Origin: JAIEPT01 sp038217425
GTDB taxonomy: Bacteria; Planctomycetota; Planctomycetia; Gemmatales; Gemmataceae
Direction: 5' to 3'
Length of the DNA: 64,000 nucleotides
Assembly: GCA_038217425.1 (NCBI GenBank)
Contig: JBBQPM010000002.1
Location: forward strand, 62,001-126,000
Part shown: piece after piece, positions 25,591-34,091 of the stretch
How positions within the stretch are numbered: position 1 is the first letter of the stretch
Layout: each line of letters starts with the position of its first letter
The notes under the pieces: model-generated
Databases searched by the model: none
What the model was told of the DNA's origin: nothing
Seen by the model: the letters and a program-made list of their open reading frames with translations, nothing else
Position numbers and translations under genes: made by a program

Positions 25591-26925
25591 ATGCCGTTTC
25601 TCTTTGCCGTCCATTCTCCCCTCAACGTCTCTATCTGGAGCCTGGCTCCGTTTCTCCTCCTGCTCCAGGGCATCGCGTTCCTTCCTCTCCTGGCGGAACA
25701 CTTTTGGCACTCAAACCGTAACAAGTTCCTGATCGTCGTCCTGTTCGCGCTCCCCACGCTCGGCTACCTCGCCTACCTCGAACACTACGAACATCAACAC
25801 GCCCACGACGTCCTCGTGCATTATCTGAAAGACTACGTCGATTTCATCGTTCTCCTCGCCGCGCTGTACACCGTCTCCGGCGGCATTTATCTCCAGGGGA
25901 CGATCAAGCCGAGCCCGCTCGTCAACTCGCTCTTCCTGGCGATCGGCGCGGTCCTGGCGAACTTCATCGGCACCACCGGCGCCAGCATGGTTCTGATCCG
26001 CCCGTTCCTCCGCATCAATCACGCTCGCCAGAAGAAGATCCACCTCCCCGTCTTCTTCATCTTCATCGTCAGCAACCTGGGGGGAATGCTCACGCCCCTG
26101 GGCGATCCCCCTCTCTTTCTCGGCTTCAAGGAAGGCATCGACTTCGCCTGGACGCTGCGCGAACTTTGGCAGCACTGGCTCGTCGCCGTCGGCATTGTCC
26201 TGGCCATCTTCTTCGTCTGGGATTGGCTCGCGTTTCGCCGCGAACCTCACGTCGAGCCGAGCATCGCTCCGCGCGATTCGCTCCGGCTGCGCGGGCTCGT
26301 CAACGTCATCTTCCTCGTCGGGATTATCGCCGGGGTGTTGTTTCAATCGCCCAAGATTGCCAGGCACTTCGATTTCCAGCAGACCTTCGGCATTCCCTAC
26401 CTGGAATTCCCATGGGGCAGCGCCGTGCTCGCGGCGATGGCGCTCCTATCGCTGCTGATGACGCCGCGGGACATTCGCGCCAAGAACGAGTTCACCTGGG
26501 GCGCGATGATCGAGGTGGCGGTCCTCTTTCTGGGCATCTTCGTGACCATGGTGCCGGCGCTTGAGTACTTGAAGACGCACAGCAACTCGTTTCCGCTGCA
26601 CGAGCCGTGGGCCTACTTCTGGCTCACCGGGATCCTGTCGTCATTCCTGGACAACGCGCCGACGTATCTGACGTTCGCGTCCGCCGCGGCGGGAGAAAAT
26701 CCGCTGAGCTGGCTCATGACCGCGAAGCCCGACGTCCTTCGCGCCATCAGCGCCGGCGCCGTCTTCATGGGCGCCAACACCTACATCGGCAACGGACCCA
26801 ACTTTATGGTCAAGGCCATCGCCGACTCCATGCGCGTCAGGACTCCTTCCTTCTTCGGCTATATGCTCTACTCCGGCTGCATCCTCCTGCCGACGTTTGC
26901 CGTCATCACCTGGCTGTTTTTCTAG
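25591..26925 (+). CDS. Sodium:proton antiporter / CitMHS-2-type transporter
   Basis: The ATG at 25591 follows a strong GGAGGT ribosome site (25581-25586) and gives 444 residues with about 12 membrane helices. Conserved loops IGTTGASMVLIRP, SNLGGMLTPLGDPPLFLGF and MGANTYIGNGPNFMVKAIA are typical of ion-transporter superfamily members annotated as NhaD-like sodium:proton antiporters or putative citrate transporters (PF16980). The substrate is not determined; a cation or organic acid exchanged with protons is likely. A TACAAT -10-like hexamer lies at 25553-25558 without a clear -35. It converges on the zinc-ribbon operon across an inverted repeat. Confidence 0.9.
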   Translation: MPFLFAVHSPLNVSIWSLAPFLLLLQGIAFLPLLAEHFWHSNRNKFLIVVLFALPTLGYLAYLEHYEHQHAHDVLVHYLKDYVDFIVLLAALYTVSGGIYLQGTIKPSPLVNSLFLAIGAVLANFIGTTGASMVLIRPFLRINHARQKKIHLPVFFIFIVSNLGGMLTPLGDPPLFLGFKEGIDFAWTLRELWQHWLVAVGIVLAIFFVWDWLAFRREPHVEPSIAPRDSLRLRGLVNVIFLVGIIAGVLFQSPKIARHFDFQQTFGIPYLEFPWGSAVLAAMALLSLLMTPRDIRAKNEFTWGAMIEVAVLFLGIFVTMVPALEYLKTHSNSFPLHEPWAYFWLTGILSSFLDNAPTYLTFASAAAGENPLSWLMTAKPDVLRAISAGAVFMGANTYIGNGPNFMVKAIADSMRVRTPSFFGYMLYSGCILLPTFAVITWLFF

Positions 26926-26950
26926 AGCTGCTCCCGTTTGCACTGCATAG

Positions 26951-27034
26951 GGCGAACCGGGTCGCGTCAGTGGTCGGTGTATCGAGAACTTGCAATCTAC
27001 CGGTACTCCGGGCGCTGACGCGACCCGGCTCGCC
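26951..27034. repeat. Inverted repeat in convergent gap (ACCGGGTCGCGTCAG type)
   Basis: Arms of about 22 bases, 26951-26972 and 27013-27034, are reverse complements with two mismatches; the shared core is CCGGGTCGCGTCAG and its complement. The 40-base loop is not repetitive. Placed between the convergent transporter and zinc-ribbon genes, it could terminate both. Confidence 0.75.
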
Positions 27035-27070
27035 GTGACCGATGTGTGATACAAACCCGCTCCAAAAGAC

Positions 27071-27694
27071 TTACGGACGCCTCGATTCGTACTCGACCGG
27101 ATGCTTGGGATTGTTCTCGCGCCCGGGCAAATAGGTGAACCAGTGCATGAGCCCGCCAATGAAGAAACTGGCGCAAACAATCAGCGCCAGCCCCCAGGCG
27201 GCAATCTGAACCGCTCCGCCATACTGGGGGAGACGCTTTCCCACCATGCCCCACAGGCGCCCCCCCGTCATCGCGTCCTTGAAAACCAGCGTCGGCTCTT
27301 CCGCGGCCAAATTGAGCAGCAAGTAAAAGTGCGTGCTGAAAATCGCGAACACGCCCAGAGCAATCTGACAGCTCGTCCAGACCGCGCGCTGAAATTCTTG
27401 ATCGACCGTGAACCATTTGCCCACCGCGTAAGACCCCAGCAGGATTGCGAACCAGCCGACGAAAACCATCCAAAACCACGTCGGTAAATTCCCCACCGCG
27501 GCGCCGGCGAGCACGACGTTGCTGGGCTGGACCGCCGTCTCCTCCTCGGGCATTAACTGTTTCTCTTCTTCCAGCGACCTGCAGAAGCCGCACGACTTGC
27601 ACCAGCCCAGGCCGTACGGATCCACCAGCGGCTTTTCGCAGCGCGGACATGCCTGCGTGCCAGCCTCGGAGACGTTATGAATCACTTCGCTCAT
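27071..27694 (-). CDS. Zinc-ribbon membrane protein of unknown function
   Basis: A 207-residue protein. Residues about 17-37 form a zinc ribbon (CPRCEKPLVDPYGLGWCKSC plus a further Cys), followed by an acidic linker and three to four membrane helices (from PTWFWMVFVGWFAILLG onward). A cytoplasmic zinc ribbon fused to a small polytopic domain is common in planctomycete proteins of unknown role. It is the last gene of a three-gene minus-strand operon (336-residue zinc-ribbon protein, anchored PilZ, this gene) with gaps of 33 and 24 bases. Its shared plan with the first gene of the operon suggests a membrane complex. Confidence 0.8.
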   Translation of the reverse strand: MSEVIHNVSEAGTQACPRCEKPLVDPYGLGWCKSCGFCRSLEEEKQLMPEEETAVQPSNVVLAGAAVGNLPTWFWMVFVGWFAILLGSYAVGKWFTVDQEFQRAVWTSCQIALGVFAIFSTHFYLLLNLAAEEPTLVFKDAMTGGRLWGMVGKRLPQYGGAVQIAAWGLALIVCASFFIGGLMHWFTYLPGRENNPKHPVEYESRRP

Positions 27695-27718
27695 CTCGGC
27701 GACTCCCCAATAAACGAC

Positions 27719-28216
27719 CTACCCGAAAAGAACCATGGTGGCGTACGACGGCATCGACAGGAACTTGCAGCCGATCTCCCAGTGTTCGTCCTGCTGATTG
27801 CAGCTGCGGACCTCGGCCTCAACCCACTGCGTCCCCTTGGGAGCGTTCGCGGGGAGGATGACGAGCTTGACGCCGGTCTCCAGCGGCGCATCGACGACGA
27901 TGCGCAGGCCGCCGAGCGACCGGTCGACGACGAGGCCGTTCATCTTGGTATGCGGCTCCGACTCGAGCGCGTACTCCACCTCGACCACAGTCCCCGTTCG
28001 TCGGCACGCGATACGCTTGTCTTTCTTGACGGCAAAGAGCGTCTCGCCCGCGCCGCCGCGAAAGCCCCCGCTCAGCTCGGCGCCTTCCGCTCGGCCGACC
28101 TTTCGGCCCAGCGCGTACGAGGTGACGGCCGTGAAGCCCAGGCCCAGAAACGCGCCCACGCCCCAGATGAACGGCTGGTTCGTCGAGGCCAAATGTTCCA
28201 ACTGTTTCCACATCAT
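27719..28216 (-). CDS. Membrane-anchored PilZ domain protein
   Basis: A 165-residue protein. One membrane helix lies near the N-terminus (about 17-38), followed by a linker and a PilZ domain from about residue 65. The c-di-GMP signature is complete: R-I-A-C-R (RxxxR) in KRIACRRTG and DRSLGG (DxSxxG) about 30 residues later. This predicts binding of cyclic di-GMP at the cytoplasmic membrane face. It sits between two zinc-ribbon membrane protein genes in one operon, so those proteins are candidate targets of its signal. The start at 28216 is supported by the 33-base gap; MWKQ one codon later is also possible. Confidence 0.88.
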   Translation of the reverse strand: MMWKQLEHLASTNQPFIWGVGAFLGLGFTAVTSYALGRKVGRAEGAELSGGFRGGAGETLFAVKKDKRIACRRTGTVVEVEYALESEPHTKMNGLVVDRSLGGLRIVVDAPLETGVKLVILPANAPKGTQWVEAEVRSCNQQDEHWEIGCKFLSMPSYATMVLFG

Positions 28217-28249
28217 GCAATCATCCCACGCGTAAAGTTGAATGGGTCG

Positions 28250-29260
28250 TTAGTCCAAATACCCACGCCGCCGAAACGGGCCGTCATAAAGCGGCGGCAA
28301 CAGCCGAGAACCAAACCAGGTGCTTACCAGCGACATCAGCAAAATGCCCACGGCCGCGGCGAGCAAAATCTCGGGCTGAATCTTCGGATCACTCCAGCGG
28401 ACGCCGAGGAAGATCGCGGCGGTGAAGATCCCCAGGCACAACCCTTGTTTGAAGCCGTTGAACGCGCTGGATCCTGCGACGATACCGCCGAACAGAATGA
28501 ACATCGCGGCCACGAAAACAGTGAGGACGCGGGAATGTTGGAACGATTCGATTTTGAAGAGCCCCTGACTGTTGTCGATGACGCCTTTGAGAATTTGGCT
28601 CGCCGCCAGGATGCCGAAAGTCGCGACGGCAGTGCCGATGGCCACGCGGACGTACTGAATCGGGCCGCGCAGCAGCGTGCTCTTGGAGCGAAACCGCGGA
28701 CCTTTGCCGGCCTGCTGCAACATGCTGAGTTTGGGGACGGGCTTCCAGATTCGTTGCCCGAGCAGCCCGCCGATCGTGCCGAAGATCATGTGTAAGAATG
28801 GCTGACTATAGTTGGCCCAGGCGGGGAGCAAATCCTGGGTGTGCCGGGTAAGGAGCATGAAAACGACGCCGTTCATAAGCCCCAGCATGGCGCCGTGCGA
28901 CGCGCCGTGATCCTGCCCGGCACCCGATAGCGCCCCGCCGATCAGCAACCCGACGGCCGCGATAACGTGCAGCCAGATGAGCCCGTCGTCGGAAAGCCAA
29001 AATTCGCGGGCGGTGGAAACCTCCTGGCCGGCCAATACTGCGCTCCACAGATGTTGACACCCGAAGGAGAGACCTTGAACGAGAATGAGGCCCACCAGCA
29101 TTCGGCCCCAGGGACCGCGCTGCCAGCCATTCTGTTTCGCTTTCTGCTCCAGCTCTTCTTCGGACTGTCCCGAATAAAAAAGCGACGCATGGCACGCCGG
29201 GCACAGCTCCACCTCGGGGCTGAAATGCTTGTGACACTGGGGACAGACCATCGCCGCCAT
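28250..29260 (-). CDS. Zinc-ribbon polytopic membrane protein
   Basis: I choose the ATG at 29260 (336 residues), preceded by a good AGGAG ribosome site; the frame continues upstream to 29509 without support. The N-terminus is a zinc ribbon (CPQCHKHFSPEVELCPAC, residues 6-23), then about 8 hydrophobic helices with Gly-rich turns (GTIGGLLGQRIW, AVGLLIGGALSG). No transporter or enzyme signature is recognised. It is the first gene of the operon with the anchored PilZ protein and the second zinc-ribbon protein. Upstream it is divergent from the Uma2 genes. Confidence 0.82.
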   Translation of the reverse strand: MAAMVCPQCHKHFSPEVELCPACHASLFYSGQSEEELEQKAKQNGWQRGPWGRMLVGLILVQGLSFGCQHLWSAVLAGQEVSTAREFWLSDDGLIWLHVIAAVGLLIGGALSGAGQDHGASHGAMLGLMNGVVFMLLTRHTQDLLPAWANYSQPFLHMIFGTIGGLLGQRIWKPVPKLSMLQQAGKGPRFRSKSTLLRGPIQYVRVAIGTAVATFGILAASQILKGVIDNSQGLFKIESFQHSRVLTVFVAAMFILFGGIVAGSSAFNGFKQGLCLGIFTAAIFLGVRWSDPKIQPEILLAAAVGILLMSLVSTWFGSRLLPPLYDGPFRRRGYLD

Positions 29261-29455
29261 GGGAATCTCCTCGCCGAACGCGAACGCTTGAAGGGCCCGC
29301 CTGTACAAACATAGTTCACGGTTGGGGAAAAGGGAAATGAGCCGACGGCGTGCGGCTAAAATTCGTCGCGGGGTGGACGCCGACGCAAGCGTCCCCCGGT
29401 CGATTGGCGTTTGAAGTACAATAGCCGGAGAGCAACCATCCCGAGAGGTTTTCCC

Positions 29456-30097
29456 ATGGCCAGCGACGTCTTGACAGGACCGGAAACGGTCGCCGACCTG
29501 ATCGAGCAACTCGGCGTGCCGCCGGAGCGGATCCGGATGAACCCGCTACCAGGCAAGGCGACGGAACGTGACGTGATCGAGGCGGAGCACCGCTACAACC
29601 GGCTTTGCGAACTGGTCGACGGCGTGTTGGTGGAGAAAGCCATGGGATTCTTCGAAGCTCGATTGGCCCATATCCTGGGACACTGGTTAGAAAGCCACCT
29701 CGACACGAATCCCGTCGGGTTGTCGATCGGCGCCGACGCCCTTCTGCGCATGGGGAGGCAGATTCGCTTACCGGACCTTTCGTTCTTCTTCTGGAACCGT
29801 TTTCCCGATCGGACGCTTCCCGAAGGGCAAGTCCTGAAGATGTGTCCCGATTTCGCGGTCGAAGTGCTGAGCCCCAGCAACACCGCCAAGGAAATGAGCC
29901 GCAAGCGCGACGAGTTGTTCGCGCAGTGCTGTCAGCTGGTATGGGAGGTCGATCCGCCCACGAAGTCGATCGAGGTGTTTCAGCCGAACGCCGAGCCCGT
30001 CGTCTTCAATAATAACGACACCGTTACGGCGGCGCCGGTGTTGCCCGGTTTCGCATTCAAGGTCGGCGATCTTTTCACCAAAGGCGGCAGGGCGTGA
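29456..30097 (+). CDS. Uma2 family (DUF820) putative endonuclease, copy 1
   Basis: A 213-residue protein from the ATG at 29456; an upstream ATG at 29411 is unlikely because copy 2 shares the start MASDVLTGPE. The PD-(D/E)XK core is visible: ELVDGVLVEKAMG, RLPDLSFFFW (Asp), then DFAVEVLSPSNTAKEMSRK with the ExxS...K arrangement. Uma2 proteins are hugely expanded in cyanobacteria and planctomycetes; a nuclease role is predicted from fold only. The next gene is a near-duplicate on the same strand 69 bases away. Confidence 0.88.
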   Translation: MASDVLTGPETVADLIEQLGVPPERIRMNPLPGKATERDVIEAEHRYNRLCELVDGVLVEKAMGFFEARLAHILGHWLESHLDTNPVGLSIGADALLRMGRQIRLPDLSFFFWNRFPDRTLPEGQVLKMCPDFAVEVLSPSNTAKEMSRKRDELFAQCCQLVWEVDPPTKSIEVFQPNAEPVVFNNNDTVTAAPVLPGFAFKVGDLFTKGGRA

Positions 30098-30166
30098 CGC
30101 GCTGGCGGCAGTAGGCTCTCTGCCTTTGTAAATTTACGGATAAGAGAAATCTTTTGAGGTTTTCCC

Positions 30167-30808
30167 ATGGCCAGCGACGTGTTGACAGGACCGGAAACGG
30201 TCGCCGACCTGATCGAGCAACTCGGCGTACCGCCGGAGCGGATTCGGATGAACCCGCTACCGGGCGAGGCGACGGAGCGCGACGTGATCGAGGCGGAGCA
30301 CCGATTTGGCCGTCTGTGCGAGTTAGTCGACGGCGTATTAGTGGAGAAGGCCATGGGATTCTTTGAGTCTCGTCTCGAGTTTATTCTGGTCCAGTGGCTG
30401 GGGATATATCTCGACGGGAACCCGCTGGGCCTCGGATTGACCTCGTCTGGCCCCCTTCGCGTGGGAAGCCAGATTCGTCTCCCCGATCTGTCGTTCTTCT
30501 TCTGGGACCGCTTTCCCGATCGGAGGCTTCCCGAAGGACAAATCCTCGAGATGTGTCCCGATTTCGCCGTCGAAGTGCTGAGCCCCAGCAACACCGCCAA
30601 GGAGATGGCCCGCAAGCGCGACGAGTTGTTCGCGCAGTGCTGTCAGCTGGTATGGGAAATTGATCCGGCCTCGAAATCGATCGAGGTGTTCCAGCAGAAC
30701 GCCGAACCCGTCGTCTTCGATAAAGACGCTACCGTGACGGCGGCGCCGGTGTTGCCGGGCTTCGTTTTCAAGGTTGGCGATCTTTTTGCAAAGGCGGGCC
30801 GGGCGTAG
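30167..30808 (+). CDS. Uma2 family (DUF820) putative endonuclease, copy 2
   Basis: A 213-residue paralogue of the preceding gene. The first 60 and the last 90 residues are almost identical to copy 1, while residues about 65-105 diverge (FILVQWLGIYLDGNPLG against HILGHWLESHLDTNPVG). The core motifs LPDLSFFFWD and DFAVEVLSPSNTAKEMARK are intact, so both copies look functional. Even the 5' flank GAGGTTTTCCC-ATGG is shared, showing that the duplication took the translation start with it. Confidence 0.88.
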   Translation: MASDVLTGPETVADLIEQLGVPPERIRMNPLPGEATERDVIEAEHRFGRLCELVDGVLVEKAMGFFESRLEFILVQWLGIYLDGNPLGLGLTSSGPLRVGSQIRLPDLSFFFWDRFPDRRLPEGQILEMCPDFAVEVLSPSNTAKEMARKRDELFAQCCQLVWEIDPASKSIEVFQQNAEPVVFDKDATVTAAPVLPGFVFKVGDLFAKAGRA

Positions 30809-30837
30809 GGCGGGGAAATTTCACGAAGGAGTAGATC

Positions 30838-31032
30838 ATGGCCGCATCATTGGACATGGAGCCTATCGCAAGAGAGTTGGGAGCGGAGCGGGTCGGCAAG
30901 GTCTCCGCGGGCGGCGGCATGCTTCTTATAGTATGCGAGCACGTGTCAGGCCCATTTTTTCACTGCGCGATCAGCGTCTGCGCCCACTGCTGGTCGGCAT
31001 CGCTGAGCCGCGGTTCGGGGTCGCCGCGGTAA
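30838..31032 (+). pseudogene. Short ORF with good ribosome site, probably a truncated gene
   Basis: An AAGGAG site 6 bases before ATG at 30838 opens a 64-codon frame (MAASLDMEPIARELGAERVG and on). The first 35 residues look like a real protein start; the rest (CAHCWSASLSRGSG) reads as the antisense of the DUF4058 gene, which overlaps it from 30960. I interpret it as the 5' end of a small gene that lost its remainder. I recognise no family. Confidence 0.4.
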
Positions 31033-31718
31033 ATGTAGTTGCCGTAGCGAGCTCCGTCGTAAACGCGATGCAGCGGCGGTTGCAGGTCCAGCAGGACGTC
31101 GGGGTGGCCCTCGCTTAACGGGACCGGAATGATCGGCAATCGTTCGCGCAGACCGATCGGCCAAAGGTCCGTGCGCGGGCGATTTTGCCAGCGACTCACC
31201 ATGACGTAATAATCGCACGCGGGGAGCGAATCGAAAGGGGCCCGCGGCCCGCCTCGCAAGAGGTCGATCTCGATGTAGTGAACCGGGCAATGCAAGTGTT
31301 GCCACCGCTTACTGAGATACTGGGCGCGGTCGGGGCCGTGATACTTGTTGGCGGGGCTCAGCAGCTCGATCACGGTCACGATCGTCCAACGGTCGCGGTC
31401 GCGAATTTCGATGTACGAGAGGCGTTCTTCATCGAATTCGGGGAGTTCCGCCTGAGCTGGAGCTACCGCAGCCGCAATCGCCACGGCGCCCGATTCGCTT
31501 CCCAGGTCGCTGACCGCCACATCCGCACGGCCAAGAAGTCGGCGTTCCGGACGGTCCAGTTCGTGAACGTAAACGTGATCGTCGATCCGCACCACGTATT
31601 GATCGCTCAGCGATTCTCCCAGCGCCTCCGCCAACGCCGGAACGTACCGCTCGTGGAAATCGTGCCAAACCGAGCTTCGCTCGAGATATGGGTTCATTCC
31701 CGGAAAAGGCGATGGCAT
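30960..31718 (-). CDS. DUF4058 family protein
   Basis: From the ATG at 31718 the protein starts MPSPFPGMNPYLE, the invariant N-terminus of DUF4058, and has 252 residues. Further family text is LSYIEIRDRDRWTIVTVIELLSPANKYHG, where the acidic-hydrophobic VIELLSPANK resembles a PD-(D/E)XK core, and YIEIDLLRGG. The frame is open upstream to 31817, but that extension reads into a deacetylase gene fragment and is not part of the protein. DUF4058 proteins, like Uma2, are abundant in cyanobacteria and planctomycetes with no proven role. It is convergent to the Uma2 pair. Confidence 0.92.
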   Translation of the reverse strand: MPSPFPGMNPYLERSSVWHDFHERYVPALAEALGESLSDQYVVRIDDHVYVHELDRPERRLLGRADVAVSDLGSESGAVAIAAAVAPAQAELPEFDEERLSYIEIRDRDRWTIVTVIELLSPANKYHGPDRAQYLSKRWQHLHCPVHYIEIDLLRGGPRAPFDSLPACDYYVMVSRWQNRPRTDLWPIGLRERLPIIPVPLSEGHPDVLLDLQPPLHRVYDGARYGNYIYRGDPEPRLSDADQQWAQTLIAQ

Positions 31719-31795
31719 GTCGTGTTTCCTCGACTTCGGCTGTGAGGCTGCATCCTTGTAGTGTACTGCAAGCGAACTCGCCGGCGAAGCCGCTT

Positions 31796-31878
31796 CCTCG
31801 TACCCTGTCTCGCGCACCAGCGGCAGGTACTCTCTCTTGAAGTTCTCGCGCTGCCCGAACGGGCAGGTTAAATGACGT
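31796..31878 (-). pseudogene. Fragment of a polysaccharide deacetylase gene
   Basis: This 83-base stretch aligns without gaps with 34253-34335 inside the intact deacetylase gene (about 73 of 83 bases identical by eye). On the minus strand it reads RHLTCPFGQRENFKRE then YLPLVRETGYE, against RHLAYPFGQRENFKME and YLPLVRETGYE in the intact gene. Both lie on the same strand about 2.4 kb apart. Flanking sequence shows no further similarity, so it is a small duplicated or left-over piece. Confidence 0.8.
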
Positions 31879-31925
31879 AACGCCTTTGATCTTTGGGCGG
31901 GGTTGGTGCTGTGTCGCAGCGCCGA

Positions 31926-32855
31926 TCATTTCGGCGTCTCGGACTCGTCGGCCGAGGCGGGGGCGAGCAACTCGATCAGCCAAAACAGCGCCTCCGAAAA
32001 CACCGGGATGAAAGCCAGAAAGACGCCGTTCGTCAGGAGCGGGATCGCCAGCTTCTTGTCGTCGAACACCTGCAACAAGTAAAATTTCTGATCGTGCGAT
32101 TCAAAAAGAACGCCCAGCATGGTGACCAGGAGCAGCACGAACGCGGCCGCGGGCAACAAGTCGGCAAAATCCTGTGCGTACGGATAGCGAAAGTACGCCA
32201 TCACGCGCGATGCGAAAGGGATCGATAGCGCCAAAGTGGGCATCAAAACGACGTTGTGTTCGTTGATCGGCAGATTGACCCCCGCGCTCCAGGACGCGAA
32301 GAAGAGCGCTTCGCTAAAAAGAATCACGTAGATCCAGCTCATGAGGTAAATGAAGCAGAACGATAAGAGAATGAAGGGAACGCGCTCGGGGCAGTTTTGC
32401 TCTGGGCGAGGCAAATCGCGGAAGTTCATCAGTTTGACCGCGAAAGTTTTGAATCGGCCCTCCCTCAGGTCGGTGTAAACCATTTCTTCGAGAATTCGGA
32501 ACGAGGCGACATTGGCGACGATCTGACCGTACAATTTCATCCCCGAGAAGACGACGACGATGCTGATGCCGATCCCGACTGCCAGCAGCGAACCCATCAG
32601 AAAGTCGTCGCTGATGGTATCGAGAACGTGAAAGAACGAAGCGACGAATCCCAATCCTTTCAGCGAAATGTTGTACAGGTAAGCCCAGATGACCAGAAAC
32701 AGCACGATCGCCAGCGCCTTGCCGCGCTGGCTCCCCCCGTCGGATGCGGATGCCGGCTCGCACGGAATCTGCATCGGCGCGGGGGGGCGCTCGACGGAGG
32801 GGTCGTCGACCGGCGCCGAAGAGGACATGCCGGGAATGTCGCTAGAGGATGACAT
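31926..32855 (-). CDS. Polytopic membrane protein of unknown function
   Basis: A 309-residue protein with a Ser/Pro-rich polar N-terminus of about 45 residues and then about 6 membrane helices (ALAIVLFLVIWAYLYNI, LMGSLLAVGIGISIVVV, FILLSFCFIYLMSWIYVIL and others). It is vaguely Yip1-like in layout, but I find no conserved signature. Its start overlaps the end of the upstream membrane protein gene by 14 bases, indicating co-translation. The two probably form one membrane unit. Confidence 0.75.
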   Translation of the reverse strand: MSSSSDIPGMSSSAPVDDPSVERPPAPMQIPCEPASASDGGSQRGKALAIVLFLVIWAYLYNISLKGLGFVASFFHVLDTISDDFLMGSLLAVGIGISIVVVFSGMKLYGQIVANVASFRILEEMVYTDLREGRFKTFAVKLMNFRDLPRPEQNCPERVPFILLSFCFIYLMSWIYVILFSEALFFASWSAGVNLPINEHNVVLMPTLALSIPFASRVMAYFRYPYAQDFADLLPAAAFVLLLVTMLGVLFESHDQKFYLLQVFDDKKLAIPLLTNGVFLAFIPVFSEALFWLIELLAPASADESETPK

Positions 32856-33834
32856 TGAACGACTCCGGAATGTGCATCATGAAAGCGATGAGAATGACGA
32901 GCCAGCACGTCAGCCACAGCATTTTGCTGTGCCGCCAAAGGTGCGCCCCATCCAGCGGCAGAATTGGGAACGAGAAGATGAAGGTATAGAGGAGGATCAT
33001 CCGCGAACTAAACAGCAGGATTGGCATGTCGAAAGCGGCGTGTAGGAACTGTAAGAGGAGATGAAGTCCCAACATTCCCCCCAGACTCAGGAAAGCGGCC
33101 AGGGCGCATTGCCGGGGAGTGCCGTCGTACTCCGAATCGGTGCACAACGGAAGAAACGATCCGCTCCCCGTGAAATACGCCTGCATCGCGATGCTGTCGA
33201 AACCCGTTTGAAAGGTTAAACCGACGCGCGCCCAGCGCGTGCTCGCAAATGCAATGCCCGCGTAAATCCACATCGGCAGCGCCCCCAGGAAGGCGGCGAG
33301 CGGAAGCGACATCGCCGCAGAGCGATCGACGTTCGACGACGCGGGAGCCCATGCTTCTTTCGCTACCACAATGCTTTGCTTCTCCGGGGGAAGCATCCAG
33401 AGGATAACCCAAAACGAGCCTGCCAGCACGAGGCTCCCGATCAGGAGCGCGAGACACGAGCCGAATGAGCTTGCCGACGTTTCTTCCGATTCCTTCGGCG
33501 ATTGGGCGTCGGCTCGAAACAAAAGCAACGCCGACTTGGTGGCGATCCGCAGCACGCGCCGGGTGACGGCGCGGGCGGTGGCGCGGGCGAACGTGCCCAT
33601 ACTCGTTTGCATGACGTTGCGCACGCCGGTTTGCAGCACGCGCCGCAAGGCCGAACGCAAGATCACGCCAACTCCCACAGCGGCCCCGGCGGAATCGCTC
33701 GACGTGGGCAGCACGCCAAGTTCGAATAGCTCGAACACCAGTGCCGGCATGAAAACCACCGGCGCCAACAGAACGACGGCGGTGAGAACGAGCGCCAGAA
33801 CCAGCAAGAGCCGATCAAACCACACCGTTTGCAT
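32842..33834 (-). CDS. Polytopic membrane protein, possible site-2-protease-like C-terminus
   Basis: From the ATG at 33834 (MQTVWFDRLL) the protein has 330 residues and about 6 membrane helices. A Gly/Ala-rich amphipathic segment (about 70-110, many Arg and Thr) follows the first helices. Near the C-terminus FPILPLDGAHLWRHSK resembles the third conserved motif of M50 site-2 proteases (NxxPxxxLDGG), but I cannot find the HExxH zinc motif, so peptidase activity is not supported. Its last 14 bases overlap the start of the next membrane protein gene. Confidence 0.7.
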   Translation of the reverse strand: MQTVWFDRLLLVLALVLTAVVLLAPVVFMPALVFELFELGVLPTSSDSAGAAVGVGVILRSALRRVLQTGVRNVMQTSMGTFARATARAVTRRVLRIATKSALLLFRADAQSPKESEETSASSFGSCLALLIGSLVLAGSFWVILWMLPPEKQSIVVAKEAWAPASSNVDRSAAMSLPLAAFLGALPMWIYAGIAFASTRWARVGLTFQTGFDSIAMQAYFTGSGSFLPLCTDSEYDGTPRQCALAAFLSLGGMLGLHLLLQFLHAAFDMPILLFSSRMILLYTFIFSFPILPLDGAHLWRHSKMLWLTCWLVILIAFMMHIPESFNVIL

Positions 33835-34091
33835 CGTTTCCTCGGGCGCGAGCCACAATTCAGCGGATTTACAACGATTCCGCAACAATGTTGTAGCAGG
33901 CCATGATGGATCTGCAACCGGTCGCGGAGGATTCCGGCCGCCCTGGGTTCAGTGGACCCGAATGCCCATTTCGACGTACGCGAATGCCTCCATCGAGTAG
34001 TGAAAGACTAGCAAACGAGGACGCCAACCAGACGCACGCGATCTCCGTTGTGAGACCGTTCCGTTTGCCGTGGCGAACGCTACGCCTGCGC

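Noticed and set aside
32842..33834. Site-2 protease (M50) call from PLDGAH near the C-terminus
   Set aside because: No HExxH zinc motif is present, so a peptidase call is not supported.
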